Assembly: GCA_030604885.1 (NCBI GenBank)
Contig: JAUVUZ010000007.1
Coordinates: 1 to 64,000, forward strand
Source of the DNA: Alphaproteobacteria bacterium
GTDB lineage: Bacteria > Pseudomonadota > Alphaproteobacteria > Rhodospirillales > Rhodospirillaceae
DNA length: 64,000 nucleotides
Direction: 5' to 3'
Shown here piece by piece: positions 1-8,112 of this stretch (positions within the stretch are counted from its first letter, which is position 1; the number at the start of each line of letters is the position of its first letter). The position numbers and the translations under genes were made by a program. A model generated the notes under the pieces. That model did not search any database. It saw only the letters and a list, made by a program, of their open reading frames with translations, and was not told the origin of the DNA.

Positions 1-1
1 C

Positions 2-1138
2 CGCGAGGCGCGCCTGCGCGACGAGCGCCTCGCCCAGCTCGCCGCCGAGGCGGAGGACTGGCTGCGGCGCGGCAAGGCCGCCCTCGACCACCGCGCCGCC
101 CTCGCCGCCCGCCGCGCCGAGGCGGAGGCGGAGCGGGACTCCTTGCGCGCCCGGCCCCAGGCCCTCGCCGAGCGCCGCACCGAAATCCTGAACGCGCTCG
201 CCGCCGCCGAGGGCGCGCAACGCCGCGCCGCCGACGCCCAGGCGGTGGCGGAGAGCGCCGCACGCGCCGCCGACGCCCGCCTCAAGGAGGCGGAGCGCGC
301 CGCCGCCGCCGCCCGCGAGGACCGGGTGCGCGCCGAGGCGATGGTGGAGCGGCGCGAGCAGGCGGGCCGCGAGATCGCCCAGCGCTGCCGCGAGCGCCTC
401 GGCTGCGGCGTCGACGACCTCGCCCCCGCCGCCGAGTTCGCCGACCTCGACACCGCCGAGCTGGAAACCCGCACCGAACGCCGCGCGGCGGAGCGCGAGC
501 GCCTCGGCCCGGTCAACCTGCGCGCCGAGATCGAGGCCGACGACGTCGGCAAGCAGATCGACGGCCTCACCGCCGAGCGCGACGACCTGCTGGCGGCGAT
601 CGCGCGCCTGCGCCAGGGCATCGCCGCCCTCAACCGCGAGGGGCGGGAGCGCCTTCAGTCGAGCTTCGAGACCGTCAACCGGGCGTTTCAGGAGATCTTC
701 ACCCGCCTGTTCGGCGGCGGCCGTGCCCACCTCTCGCTGATCGAGGGCGAGGACCCGCTGGCGGCGGGCCTCGAGATCATGGCCAGCCCGCCGGGCAAGC
801 GTTTGCAGCTGCTGTCGCTGCTCTCGGGCGGCGAGCAGGCGCTCACCGCCCTCGCCCTGCTGTTCGCGGTTTTCCACAGCAATCCGGCGCCGATCTGCAT
901 CCTCGACGAGGTGGACGCGCCCCTCGACGACGCCAACGTCGACCGCTTCTGCGGCCTCATCGGCGAGATCGCCGGAGCGGGCCGGACCCGCTTCCTGGTG
1001 ATCACCCACCACCGCATGACCATGGCGAGAATGGATCGGCTGTTCGGCGTCACCATGGCGGAGCGCGGCGTGTCGCAACTGGTGTCGGTGGACCTGGGCG
1101 TGGCCGAAACCCTCCGGGAACCCCCTCTACTCGTTTGA
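2..1138 (+). CDS. smc: Chromosome segregation protein SMC, C-terminal part (5' truncated by window)
   Basis: The reading frame is open from base 2, so this is the 3' part of a longer gene. The first two thirds is charged, alanine-rich coiled coil (the returning arm). The C-terminal head has the ABC signature LLSGGEQALTALALLFA followed by the Walker B region ICILDEVDAPLDD and the H-loop segment VITHHRMTMARMD. SMC is the ATP-driven condensin subunit that organises and segregates the chromosome with ScpA and ScpB. It ends 193 bases before atpI, with its own stop codon and no obvious terminator. The identification of the head domain is secure; the hinge and the N-terminal Walker A lie outside the window. 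Confidence 0.95.
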   Translation, partial: REARLRDERLAQLAAEAEDWLRRGKAALDHRAALAARRAEAEAERDSLRARPQALAERRTEILNALAAAEGAQRRAADAQAVAESAARAADARLKEAERAAAAAREDRVRAEAMVERREQAGREIAQRCRERLGCGVDDLAPAAEFADLDTAELETRTERRAAERERLGPVNLRAEIEADDVGKQIDGLTAERDDLLAAIARLRQGIAALNREGRERLQSSFETVNRAFQEIFTRLFGGGRAHLSLIEGEDPLAAGLEIMASPPGKRLQLLSLLSGGEQALTALALLFAVFHSNPAPICILDEVDAPLDDANVDRFCGLIGEIAGAGRTRFLVITHHRMTMARMDRLFGVTMAERGVSQLVSVDLGVAETLREPPLLV

Positions 1139-1191
1139 ATTCTTTTCGTTTTCGGGTGAGTTTAGCGCATCCGACGCCAAGGTTTTCCGCC

Positions 1192-1221
1192 TTGACAAGT
1201 CGGGCGGCCAAACACTATGGT
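1192..1221 (+). promoter_or_regulatory. Sigma70-type promoter of the F0 ATP synthase operon
   Basis: A consensus -35 hexamer TTGACA (1192-1197) is followed after 18 bases by TATGGT (1216-1221), four of six matches to TATAAT. It lies in the smc-atpI gap and points at atpI. The gap otherwise holds no gene. The function is inferred from the match and position. Confidence 0.55.
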
Positions 1222-1331
1222 TCGTGCGCTTTCGTGGCGGAATACCGCCGCTTTGGGGGGAGCGGGGGTCCGTTTGGCGCTGTCGGGACACGGCGCGGGG
1301 GCGGATCCCACGGTAGCAGGGGCGACGACGC

Positions 1332-1697
1332 ATGGCACCGGGCGACGACGATGCCTCCCAAAGATTGAAGGACTTATCGTCCCGCGTGCGCGCGGCGCGC
1401 AGCGAGTCCGGCATGGATCCCGATCCGCGGCCGGCCCGGCGCAGCGCAACCGGCGCGATGGGTTTGGGGTTCCGGATCGCGGTCGAGCTGGTGGTGTGCA
1501 CCGCCGTCGGCGGCGGTCTCGGCTACGGCGCCGATAGCTGGCTCGGCATCGCCCCCTGGGGCATGACGGTCGGGATCGGCTTGGGGTTCGCGGCGGGCGT
1601 CACGACCATCATCCGCGTGGTCAAGGGATACGACGAGGCGGTCGGCCTCGGGCGCGCCTCCCGCGCCCACGACGACGAGCCTCCCGCCGCGGGCTGA
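1332..1697 (+). CDS. atpI: F0F1 ATP synthase assembly protein AtpI
   Basis: This is a 121-residue protein. It has a charged, soluble N-terminus (about 1-45) and two membrane segments (about 48-68 and 76-96) rich in glycine, the pattern of the AtpI/AtpZ family. These proteins help assemble the c-ring and may aid Mg2+ handling. It is first in an operon with atpB, atpE, atpF' and atpF, the usual alphaproteobacterial F0 order. AtpI sequences are poorly conserved, so the call leans on topology and context as well as the sequence. Confidence 0.88.
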   Translation: MAPGDDDASQRLKDLSSRVRAARSESGMDPDPRPARRSATGAMGLGFRIAVELVVCTAVGGGLGYGADSWLGIAPWGMTVGIGLGFAAGVTTIIRVVKGYDEAVGLGRASRAHDDEPPAAG

Positions 1698-1763
1698 AGG
1701 ACGAACGAGATTTTCATGCGGCGCGCGCGCCGCGCGTGGGACACACGAAGGGGATAGACGCCG

Positions 1764-2486
1764 ATGGCAAGCCCGATCGAGCAATTCCAGATCAAGCCGA
1801 TCATCCCGATTCACGTCGGCGACGTCGATATCTCCTTCACCAACTCGTCGCTCTACATGGTGCTGACGGTGGTGGTGGCGACGGTGTTCCTGACCGCGGC
1901 GATGAGCAAGCGCGCGCTGATCCCGGGCCGGTTGCAGTCCCTCGCCGAAATCACCTTCGAGTTCGTCGCCAACACCCTGCGCGACAACGCCGGGTCCGGC
2001 AGCCAGAAGTACTTCCCGTTCATCTTCTCGCTGTTCATGTTCGTGCTGCTGGGCAACCTGCTCGGCCTCACCCCCTACGCCTTCACCTACACCAGCCACA
2101 TCATCGTCACCGGCGGTCTCGCGATCGTGGTGTTCCTCGGCGTCACCGTGATCGGCTTCGTCAAGCACGGCGCGGGCTACCTGCGGATGTTCTTCCCGCA
2201 CGGCGCGCCGGTGGTGGCGGCGCCGCTGCTGGTGCCGATCGAGCTGGTGTCGTATCTCTCCCGTCCGTTCAGCCTGTCGGTGCGACTGGCCGCGAACATG
2301 ACGGTGGGGCACATCATGCTGAAGGTGGTGGCCGGGTTCGTGGCGGGAATGGGCCTGCTCGGCTTCATTCCGTTCGCGGGCGTGGTCGGCGTCACCTTCC
2401 TCGAATTCGGCATCGCCTGCCTGCAAGCGTACATTTTCACGGTGCTGAGCTGCATCTACCTCCACGACGCGCTGCACCTCCACTGA
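1764..2486 (+). CDS. atpB: ATP synthase F0 subunit a
   Basis: This 240-residue membrane protein carries the subunit a hallmark SLSVRLAANMTVGH, with the essential proton-path arginine at residue 174. It also has the LFMFVLLGNLLGLTPY helix near residue 90. At least five hydrophobic segments are visible. It forms the two half-channels against the c-ring in the inner membrane. It follows atpI by 66 bases and precedes atpE by 89 bases. Confidence 0.97.
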   Translation: MASPIEQFQIKPIIPIHVGDVDISFTNSSLYMVLTVVVATVFLTAAMSKRALIPGRLQSLAEITFEFVANTLRDNAGSGSQKYFPFIFSLFMFVLLGNLLGLTPYAFTYTSHIIVTGGLAIVVFLGVTVIGFVKHGAGYLRMFFPHGAPVVAAPLLVPIELVSYLSRPFSLSVRLAANMTVGHIMLKVVAGFVAGMGLLGFIPFAGVVGVTFLEFGIACLQAYIFTVLSCIYLHDALHLH

Positions 2487-2575
2487 GTTGCCTGGGCGGG
2501 CCGCACGTCTCCCGGGGGAGCGGCGGCGCGGTCGGGTGAAGCCTTCAAACTTGGTCTGAAAAAGGAACAGGACAC

Positions 2576-2800
2576 ATGGAAGCGGAAGCTGCAAAGTACA
2601 TTGGCGCTGGTCTGGTCAACATCGGTCTGTGCGGCGCCGCGCTGGCCGTGGGCTCGATCTGGTCGACCCTGATCACCACCGTCGGCCGCAACCCGGCCGC
2701 CAAGAACAGCGTCGAGCTGTACGGCTGGGTGGGTTTCGCGGTGACCGAAGCGATCGGCCTGTTCGCTCTGGTCGTCGCGCTGATCACCCTGTTCGCCTGA
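2576..2800 (+). CDS. atpE: ATP synthase F0 subunit c
   Basis: This 74-residue hairpin of two transmembrane helices has the polar loop GRNP (37-40) and the ion-carrying glutamate at residue 58 in [12 protein letters not shown]. It forms the rotating c-ring. A clear ribosome site AAAAGGAA sits eight bases upstream, fitting the high expression this subunit needs. A perfect 16-bp stem follows directly (2811-2847). The first helix has a weaker glycine ladder than usual, with residues such as [15 protein letters not shown]. Confidence 0.97.
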   Translation: MEAEAAKYIGAGLVNIGLCGAALAVGSIWSTLITTVGRNPAAKNSVELYGWVGFAVTEAIGLFALVVALITLFA

Positions 2801-2810
2801 TCCGACGGAC

Positions 2811-2847
2811 CGCGGCCGCGGGCGTCCCGGCGACGCCCGCGGCCGCG
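2811..2847 (+). promoter_or_regulatory. Perfect 16-bp intercistronic stem-loop between atpE and atpF'
   Basis: Bases 2811-2826 and 2832-2847 are exact reverse complements around a five-base loop. No T-run follows, so it is not a classical terminator. It begins 11 bases after the atpE stop. Such stems protect or partly end transcripts, and here could raise subunit c over the b subunits; that role is inferred. Confidence 0.75.
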
Positions 2848-2936
2848 CCATCGCGGACTCGGATCGATCGCGGCACGCGGGAACGCTTCCCGGCGGGTCG
2901 GCGGTCGCGGACTCCGGCCCGGGAGCTGTCACGCCC

Positions 2937-3431
2937 ATGCCACATTTCGACGTAACGTCCTTTCCCTCGCAGCTGTTCTGGCTGGCCGCCTCGTTCATCG
3001 CGCTCTACGTGCTGATGTCCAAGGTCGCCCTGCCACGCATCGGCGACATTCTCGCGGAGCGCCAGCGGCGGATTTCCGACGACCTCGACATGGCCGAGCG
3101 TCTGAAGGCGGAAACCGAGGCGGCCATCGCCACCTATGAAAAGGCGCTGGCCGAGGCCCGCGCCGCCGCCCAGGCCGAGATCGCCCGCGCGCTCGAGGCC
3201 AACGCCGCCGAGGCCGCGGCCCGCCACGCCGAAATGGACGCCATTCTCGCCGCCAAGATCGCGGACAGCGAGGCGCGCATCCACGCCGCCCGCCGTCAGG
3301 CGCTCGCCGAGGTCAACGGCATCGCCGCCGACGTCGCCGCCGCGATCGTCGAACGCGTCGCCGACGTGAAGGCCGACGCCGACGCGGTCTCCCCGGTGGT
3401 CGCCGCCATCGCCAAGGAGCGCGGGCTATGA
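2937..3431 (+). CDS. atpF': ATP synthase F0 subunit b' (AtpF2/AtpG type)
   Basis: This 164-residue protein has one N-terminal membrane helix (about 10-28, [17 protein letters not shown]) and then a long alanine- and charge-rich coiled coil. This is the b' form found beside b in photosynthetic and related alphaproteobacteria. With b it makes the heterodimeric peripheral stalk. Its last four bases overlap the start of the next gene (ATGA), so the two are translationally coupled. Confidence 0.93.
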   Translation: MPHFDVTSFPSQLFWLAASFIALYVLMSKVALPRIGDILAERQRRISDDLDMAERLKAETEAAIATYEKALAEARAAAQAEIARALEANAAEAAARHAEMDAILAAKIADSEARIHAARRQALAEVNGIAADVAAAIVERVADVKADADAVSPVVAAIAKERGL

Positions 3432-3967
3432 ACCTTCTGATCTCCCCCGCGTTCGCCGCCGACGGCGCCCACGGCGCGGTGCCGTTCTACCTCGACCCGA
3501 CGTTCTGGGTCGCCGCCGCGTTCCTGGTGGTGATGGCGGTGCTGCTGAAGGCCGCCTACGGCCGCGCCGTCCACCTGCTCGACCTGCGCGGCACCGCGAT
3601 CCGCAACCGGCTGGAAACCGCGCGCCGGATTCGCGAGGAGGCCCAGGCCCTGCTCGCCGAATACCAGCGCAAGCAGCGCGACGCGATCCAGGAATCCCAG
3701 GAGATCGTCGCCCGCGCGAAGAACGAGGCCGCCAAGCTCAAGACCGAGGCGGCCGCCGAGCTCGCCGCCCGCGTCGCCACGGCGGAGCGTCAGGCGATCG
3801 AGCGCATCGCCGCCGCCGAGGAACAGGCCAAGCGCGAGGTGCGCAACGTCGCCATCGAGGTTGCGGTCGCCGCCGCCTCGCGGGTGATGGAGGACAAGCT
3901 CGCCGCGCCCCAGGCCAACGCGCTGATCGACCGCGCGATCGCCGAACTGCCCGGCAAGTTCCACTGA
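3428..3967 (+). CDS. atpF: ATP synthase F0 subunit b
   Basis: This 179-residue protein has a hydrophobic helix at about 25-45 ([20 protein letters not shown]) followed by a long amphipathic coiled coil ending near the C-terminus. It pairs with b' in the peripheral stalk that holds the F1 head. It overlaps atpF' by four bases and ends 22 bases before a strong terminator, so the F0 operon ends here. The F1 genes atpHAGDC must lie elsewhere, as is usual in this group. Confidence 0.94.
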   Translation: MNLLISPAFAADGAHGAVPFYLDPTFWVAAAFLVVMAVLLKAAYGRAVHLLDLRGTAIRNRLETARRIREEAQALLAEYQRKQRDAIQESQEIVARAKNEAAKLKTEAAAELAARVATAERQAIERIAAAEEQAKREVRNVAIEVAVAAASRVMEDKLAAPQANALIDRAIAELPGKFH

Positions 3968-3988
3968 TCCCGCCGCACCCGATGCCGA

Positions 3989-4017
3989 CCGCCGCTCGCC
4001 CCGAGCGGCGGTTTTTT
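3989..4017 (+). terminator. Rho-independent terminator of the F0 operon
   Basis: A perfect 9-bp GC-rich stem (3989-3997 with 4003-4011) around a five-base loop is followed by six T residues (4012-4017). The final T overlaps the stop codon of the convergent ParA-like gene. Confidence 0.9.
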
Positions 4018-4637
4018 CATGCGCAGTTGTCGAGGTAGTCGAGCAGCGGGCGCCAGTCGCGGCGGTGGTCGTCGAGGCGGGCGCCGGGGGCGTCGAACAG
4101 GCTCTGCCCCTCGACCGCGAGGTTGGCGTAGGTGAGGGTGTCGCGCAGCCGCGCCATCACCGGATAGTTCATCTCGGCGAGGAACGCCTCCAGCCGGTCG
4201 GCGGCGCGGGTGCGCAGCCGCACCCGGTTGGCGACGAAGCAGATGTCGCGGCGCCCCTTCCTCACCGCCTTGAGGTCGGCGATGTGGGCGAGGAAGCGGC
4301 GGGTGCCGTCCTCGTCGAACACCGAGGGCAGCACCGGGATCACCAGCACGTCGGCGGTTTCCACCACCTCGGCCACCGCCTTGCGCTTGAGCGCGGCGGG
4401 GGCGTCCACCACCAGCCGTTCGAGGCTTTTGGGCGGCTTGCCGGATTCGAGGTCGACGGGGTGGATCGCGGGCAGGGTGTAGGGGCGGCGCGCCAGCCAG
4501 GCGGCGGCGGATTCCTGCGGGTCCAGGTCGGCGAGGCCGGTGGCGAGGCCGCGCCGGGCGAAGTGGGCGGCGAGGTGGGTGGCGACGGTGGTCTTGCCGC
4601 TGCCGCCCTTGGTGTTGACCACCGCCACGATCATCAT
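4017..4637 (-). CDS. ParA/MinD-like P-loop ATPase
   Basis: This 206-residue protein begins MMIVAVVNT and has the deviant Walker A KGGSGKTT at residues 10-17, typical of ParA, Soj and VirC1-type ATPases. A second conserved stretch, LADLDPQESAAAWL, gives the catalytic aspartates. The chosen ATG at 4637 has GGGGAGG about seven bases upstream; an in-frame ATG 18 bases further out has none. No ParB or centromere gene is next to it, so a chromosomal plasmid-type partition role is not supported. Orphan ParA-like ATPases often position proteins or other cargo; the cargo here is unknown. Confidence 0.85.
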   Translation of the reverse strand: MMIVAVVNTKGGSGKTTVATHLAAHFARRGLATGLADLDPQESAAAWLARRPYTLPAIHPVDLESGKPPKSLERLVVDAPAALKRKAVAEVVETADVLVIPVLPSVFDEDGTRRFLAHIADLKAVRKGRRDICFVANRVRLRTRAADRLEAFLAEMNYPVMARLRDTLTYANLAVEGQSLFDAPGARLDDHRRDWRPLLDYLDNCA

Positions 4638-4687
4638 CCCCGCCTCCCCTTGCATCCGACGGACTTCAGGGTATGTGCCGCGCGCGC

Positions 4688-5500
4688 CTAACGCAAGCGC
4701 GGGCCGAGGAAATCCAGCGCGGCGGCGGCGGAGGCGCCGCAGATCCAGTAGCGCAGCGGAAAGCCCATGGGCGCGGCGCCCGGCAGCGCGCGGCGGAACG
4801 CCGGGTGGCGCAGCAGCTGGGTGTCCACCCGCGGCGCCCGCCCGGCGATGCTGTCGTCGGAGAGGATGCGGGTCGGCCGGTCCACCACCAGGCTTTCGAG
4901 GTCGAGGCGCCCCACCCCCACCACACCGTTGGCGGCGGCGATGTTGACGGCGCCGAGTTCGGCGAGGATCGCGTCCATCAGCGTGCCCGTGCCGTAGGTG
5001 TAGCCGCCGGTGTAGTAGAGCGCCACCCGCTCCCCCGCCGCCGGGTGGGCGCGGGCGCGGTCCCGCGCGGCGGCGAGTTCGGCCACCGCGCGCTCCGCCC
5101 GCTCCGGCTGCTCCAGCAGCTCGCCCGCGCGGCGGAACTGGGCGGCGACGTCGTCGAGGGTGACGGGGTCGTCGAAGCCCTCGGCGCGCACGCCGAAGCG
5201 GCCGAGCGCGGCGCGGGTGGAATGCTCCCACGCGCCGGTCAGCACCAGATCGGGGCGGAGGAACAGGGCGTCCTCGGCGTCGGCGCGCACCAGCGGGCGG
5301 CCGAGGGCGCGGGCGCGCTCGGCGTAGAACGACGCGGCGGGGCTGGTGGCGGAGACCGAAAGCGAGACGATCTGGTCGTCGTCGGCGAGCGCCAGGACGA
5401 GCTGGTCGGCGCAGACGTTGATGGAGGCGACGCGCGGCTTCGCCTGCGCCGGCGAGACCGCCAGCGCGCAGGCGAGGGCGAGGGCGGCGGCCAGCCTCAT
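4688..5500 (-). CDS. BtuF-like periplasmic substrate-binding protein
   Basis: This 270-residue protein starts with a signal peptide (about 1-20, ending AQA) and continues PRVASINVCADQLVLAL, the opening of the helical-backbone binding proteins for cobalamin and iron chelates (BtuF/FhuD type). The mid-region YYTGGYTYGTGTLMDAIL and the C-terminal segment also fit the family. Its ATG overlaps the stop of the gene before it (ATGA), and both lie under a cobalamin riboswitch, so the ligand is likely a corrinoid or its precursor. No BtuC permease or BtuD ATPase is adjacent; they must be supplied from elsewhere. Confidence 0.82.
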   Translation of the reverse strand: MRLAAALALACALAVSPAQAKPRVASINVCADQLVLALADDDQIVSLSVSATSPAASFYAERARALGRPLVRADAEDALFLRPDLVLTGAWEHSTRAALGRFGVRAEGFDDPVTLDDVAAQFRRAGELLEQPERAERAVAELAAARDRARAHPAAGERVALYYTGGYTYGTGTLMDAILAELGAVNIAAANGVVGVGRLDLESLVVDRPTRILSDDSIAGRAPRVDTQLLRHPAFRRALPGAAPMGFPLRYWICGASAAAALDFLGPRLR

Positions 5501-5919
5501 TCGCCGGTGGCGACCGCGCGCCAGTGGGGCGAGCGGCCGCATCCGGCGCGCTTCAGCAGCCACAGCACCCCCTCGGCGATCTCCTCGGCGTCGGCGCCCA
5601 GCAGCGAGCGCCGCACCCGGGTGAGCGCCGGGCGGTCGATCTCGGGCCATTCGGCGCGGGTGGCGCGGCCGCCCGGCACCACCAGCGGCACCGCGGTGGC
5701 GGCGTCGAGCAGGGCGTCGAACCCGGAAAAGCCGCGGGTCATGTCGAGGAACAGTACGTCGGAGCGTTCCACTTCGGTGGCGAAGGCGTCCCAGTCCCGG
5801 GTTTCGGTCTCGTCGGCCACCGTCAGCTCCACGCCCTGGCGCGCCAGCAGCGGCACCGCCGCCTGCGCGGCGGTGGAACGGAACGACCGGGAGAACATGT
5901 ACGTCACCTTGGGCATCAT
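5497..5919 (-). CDS. Small stand-alone protein resembling the N-terminal domain of cobaltochelatase CobN
   Basis: This 140-residue protein begins MMPKVTYMFSRSFRSTAAQA. It contains DVLFLDMTRGFSGFDALLDA and a following stretch with PLVVPGGRATRAEWPEI and RRSLLGADAEEIAEGVLWLL. This layout resembles the start of CobN/BchH large chelatase subunits, where a small flavodoxin-like region precedes the catalytic body. The catalytic bulk (over 1,000 residues) is absent. The start at 5919 has GGGAGG seven bases upstream. It is the first gene after the cobalamin riboswitch and overlaps the BtuF-like gene by four bases. The family link is from memory of motif layout and is moderate; the cobalamin connection is strong because of the riboswitch. 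Confidence 0.5.
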   Translation of the reverse strand: MMPKVTYMFSRSFRSTAAQAAVPLLARQGVELTVADETETRDWDAFATEVERSDVLFLDMTRGFSGFDALLDAATAVPLVVPGGRATRAEWPEIDRPALTRVRRSLLGADAEEIAEGVLWLLKRAGCGRSPHWRAVATGE

Positions 5920-6015
5920 CGCGAACCCTCCCCGAAGCCATCGAGTCGCGACGAACGCGCCTTGCCGGGAGCGGCGGCAACGGGGAAAACCAGCGGGAAA
6001 AAAGCCCGAAAACAC

Positions 6016-6042
6016 CCGTTGCGTGGCGCGTCACCGCAACGG
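6016..6042 (-). terminator. Candidate riboswitch expression-platform terminator
   Basis: On the minus strand CCGTTGCG (6042-6035) pairs with CGCAACGG (6023-6016), followed by a T-rich stretch broken by GGGC (6012 downwards). It sits between the cobalamin aptamer and the first gene, where a transcription-ending platform would be expected. The T-run is imperfect, so translational control is also possible. Confidence 0.5.
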
Positions 6043-6084
6043 TTTTTCGACCGTCTCCCCGAGCCTCCGCCCGAAGATCAGCGA

Positions 6085-6258
6085 CGTTTCACCGGCAGGT
6101 CTCCTGGCTCGCGGGTCGTCGCGTGGGCGGTCGCCTTCCCGGTTTCCCAGTGGCTCGAATTGACCGCGCGCTCGCCGCTTACAGTTGCGGAGGCAGCCCC
6201 GGAATCACACCGGGTTCCCTTTTCATCCGGAAAGTCTACGCCCGGACACCGATGTCTC
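6085..6258 (-). ncRNA. Cobalamin (AdoCbl-class) riboswitch
   Basis: Read on the minus strand, this leader has the conserved blocks in order: GGTGTCCGGGCG at the 5' end, the GGGAACCCGGTGTGATTCC segment, CTGCC with GCAACTGTAAGC, and the B12 box GAGCCAGGAGACCTGCCG near 6110-6093. These are the diagnostic parts of the cobalamin aptamer. It lies upstream of the CobN-like and BtuF-like genes and downstream of a matching promoter. High adenosylcobalamin is expected to switch the two genes off. Boundaries are good to about ten bases. Confidence 0.95.
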
Positions 6259-6259
6259 C

Positions 6260-6288
6260 CGATTACGCCAAGGGCGCCCGCCTGTCAA
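6260..6288 (-). promoter_or_regulatory. Sigma70-type promoter of the cobalamin riboswitch transcript
   Basis: On the minus strand TTGACA (6288-6283) is followed after exactly 17 bases by TAATCG (6265-6260). The predicted start site is at about 6252, just at the 5' end of the aptamer, which supports the call. Confidence 0.65.
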
Positions 6289-6310
6289 GGCGAGCGTAAC
6301 GGTGTAGCGT

Positions 6311-7123
6311 TCAGTCGATCAGCCGCCCCTCGCCGTCGAAAAACGGGAACGGCCCGGGCGCCGGGTCGACGCACGCGAGGTGGGAGAGCAGCACCCCGTC
6401 GGCGAAGCGGAACAGCCGCAGCATCGGCGGCTCGAGGCGGAACGCCGGGGGCGCCGCCGGGTCGAGATCGAGATCGACGGCGTGGGCGGGCGCGGGCGCG
6501 ATGCTCACCGCGACGCCGCCGAGGGTGGCGGCGACGGCGCGGTGGACATGGCCGCAGGCGAGGTGCAGCACCTGCGGGTGGCGCGCCAGCAGGGCGAGCA
6601 GGGCGTCGCCGTCGTGCAGGTTCTGCACGTCCATGTGGCGGATGCCGGTGCGCATCGGCGGATGGTGGACGAACGCCAGGGTCGGCGCGTCGGGGCGCTC
6701 CGCCAGGCGCGCCTCCAGCCACGCCAGCTGCGCCGCGCCGATCTCGCCGTGGGGGGCGCCGGGAACGCTGCTGTCCAACCCGATCAGGCGCAGCGGAAAG
6801 CCCTCCGCCACCCCGGCGCAGAACGGCGCCCGGGGGTCGTGGAAGCCGGATGCCAGGAACGCGGCGCGCAAGGTATCGCGGCGGTCGTGGTTGCCGGGCA
6901 CGGCGAACACCGGCGCGCGCAGATCGGCGAGGATTTCGGCGAGGGCCTCGAACTCGGCGGCGTCACCGCGGTCGGTGAGATCGCCGGAAAAGATCACCGC
7001 GTCGGCGCCGGAGGCGTTGACCGCCGCCACCGCGCGGCGCAGGGCGGCGGCGGTGTCGACGCGGCCGTAGGCGGGGCGGCCGCCCGCCTTGAGGTGGCTG
7101 TCGGTGAGCTGGGCGAGGATCAT
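6311..7123 (-). CDS. CpdA-like metallophosphodiesterase
   Basis: This 270-residue calcineurin-like enzyme has the metal ligands of the family in order: D8 and H10 (LAQLTDSH), D48 in SGDLTDRGD, N78 and H79 in PGNHD, then HHPP and CGHVHR in the second half. CpdA-type enzymes cleave cyclic AMP; others cleave glycerophosphodiesters. Its ATG overlaps the stop of the ABC ATPase gene (ATGA), so it is the last gene of the LacI-controlled importer operon. That makes breakdown of an imported phosphodiester at least as likely as cAMP turnover. This is inference from context. Confidence 0.85.
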   Translation of the reverse strand: MILAQLTDSHLKAGGRPAYGRVDTAAALRRAVAAVNASGADAVIFSGDLTDRGDAAEFEALAEILADLRAPVFAVPGNHDRRDTLRAAFLASGFHDPRAPFCAGVAEGFPLRLIGLDSSVPGAPHGEIGAAQLAWLEARLAERPDAPTLAFVHHPPMRTGIRHMDVQNLHDGDALLALLARHPQVLHLACGHVHRAVAATLGGVAVSIAPAPAHAVDLDLDPAAPPAFRLEPPMLRLFRFADGVLLSHLACVDPAPGPFPFFDGEGRLID

Positions 7124-8112
7124 TGCGCGGCCTCCATCAGGGGAATGCGAATCACCGCCGCGTCGCGCCAGCGCAGGCCGACGCGGGCACCCACGGGCGG
7201 CGCGGCGTCGGGCGGCGCCTCGGCGATCAGGCGGCCGCCGTCCGGCCCGCTCAGCGTCACCTGGCAGCGGCCGCCGAGGAAATGGGCGGTCTCGACGGTG
7301 GCGGCGATGCGGCCCTCCGCCACCGCGCAGATCTCGATGTCTTCCGGCCGCAGCAGCGCCTCGCCGCCCGCGAGATCGGCCACCCGGCTGACGGTGCCGA
7401 CGAACCCGGCGACGAACGGCGTGGCGGGCGCGCGGTAGATCTCCCGCGCCGTGCCCGCCTGCTCGATGCGGCCGCCGCTCATCACCACGATGCGGTCGCC
7501 CAGCATCATCGCCTCCGCCTGATCGTGGGTGACGTAGACGGCGGTGATCGCGAGGCGCCGCAGCAGGGCGTCGATCTCGACCCGCAGGCGGTCGCGCAGC
7601 ACCGCGTCGAGGGCGGCGAGCGGCTCGTCGAGCAGCAGCACCCGGGGCCGCACCGCGATCGCCCGGGCGAGGGCGACGCGCTGGCGCTGCCCGCCGGAGA
7701 GCTGGTGGACGCGCCGCCCGGCGAGCGGCGCGATCGCCATCATCTCCAGCATCTCCTCGGTGCGCGCGGCGATCTCGCCCTTCGGCAGGCGGCGCACCTT
7801 GAGGCCGTAGGCGACGTTGTCGCGCACCGACATGTTGGGGAACAGGGCGTAGGACTGGAACACCATGCCGACGGCGCGGCGTTCGATCGGCAGCGCCGTC
7901 ACGTCCTCGCCGTCGAAGCGCACCGTGCCGCCCGGGTCGGGGCTTTCCAGCCCGGCGATCAGGCGCAGCAGGGTGGTCTTGCCGCAGCCCGAGGGGCCGA
8001 GCAGCACCACCGTCTCCCCCGCCGCGATCTCGAGGTCGAGGGGCGCGAGGGCGCGGGTGCCGTCGGCGAAGGTTTTGCCGCAGCGGCTCAGTTGGATGGG
8101 AGTGGACGACAC
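7120..8112 (-). CDS. ABC importer ATPase (PotA/PhnT/FbpC type)
   Basis: This 330-residue protein has Walker A GPSGCGKTT at about 39-47, the signature LSGGQRQRVALARAI, Walker B VLLLDEPLAALD and the H-loop YVTHDQAEAM. A C-terminal TOBE-like regulatory part contains LLRPEDIEI. I chose the GTG at 8112, which has GAGGAG eight bases upstream; this places the start 25 bases inside the 3' end of the permease gene. Spermidine, iron and phosphonate importers share this ATPase type. Substrate cannot be read from it alone. Confidence 0.9.
   Translation of the reverse strand: MSSTPIQLSRCGKTFADGTRALAPLDLEIAAGETVVLLGPSGCGKTTLLRLIAGLESPDPGGTVRFDGEDVTALPIERRAVGMVFQSYALFPNMSVRDNVAYGLKVRRLPKGEIAARTEEMLEMMAIAPLAGRRVHQLSGGQRQRVALARAIAVRPRVLLLDEPLAALDAVLRDRLRVEIDALLRRLAITAVYVTHDQAEAMMLGDRIVVMSGGRIEQAGTAREIYRAPATPFVAGFVGTVSRVADLAGGEALLRPEDIEICAVAEGRIAATVETAHFLGGRCQVTLSGPDGGRLIAEAPPDAAPPVGARVGLRWRDAAVIRIPLMEAAQ

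Noticed and set aside
4017-4637. Plasmid- or chromosome-partition locus around the ParA-like gene
   Set aside because: No ParB gene or repeated centromere-like sites are adjacent, so a parABS locus is not supported here.
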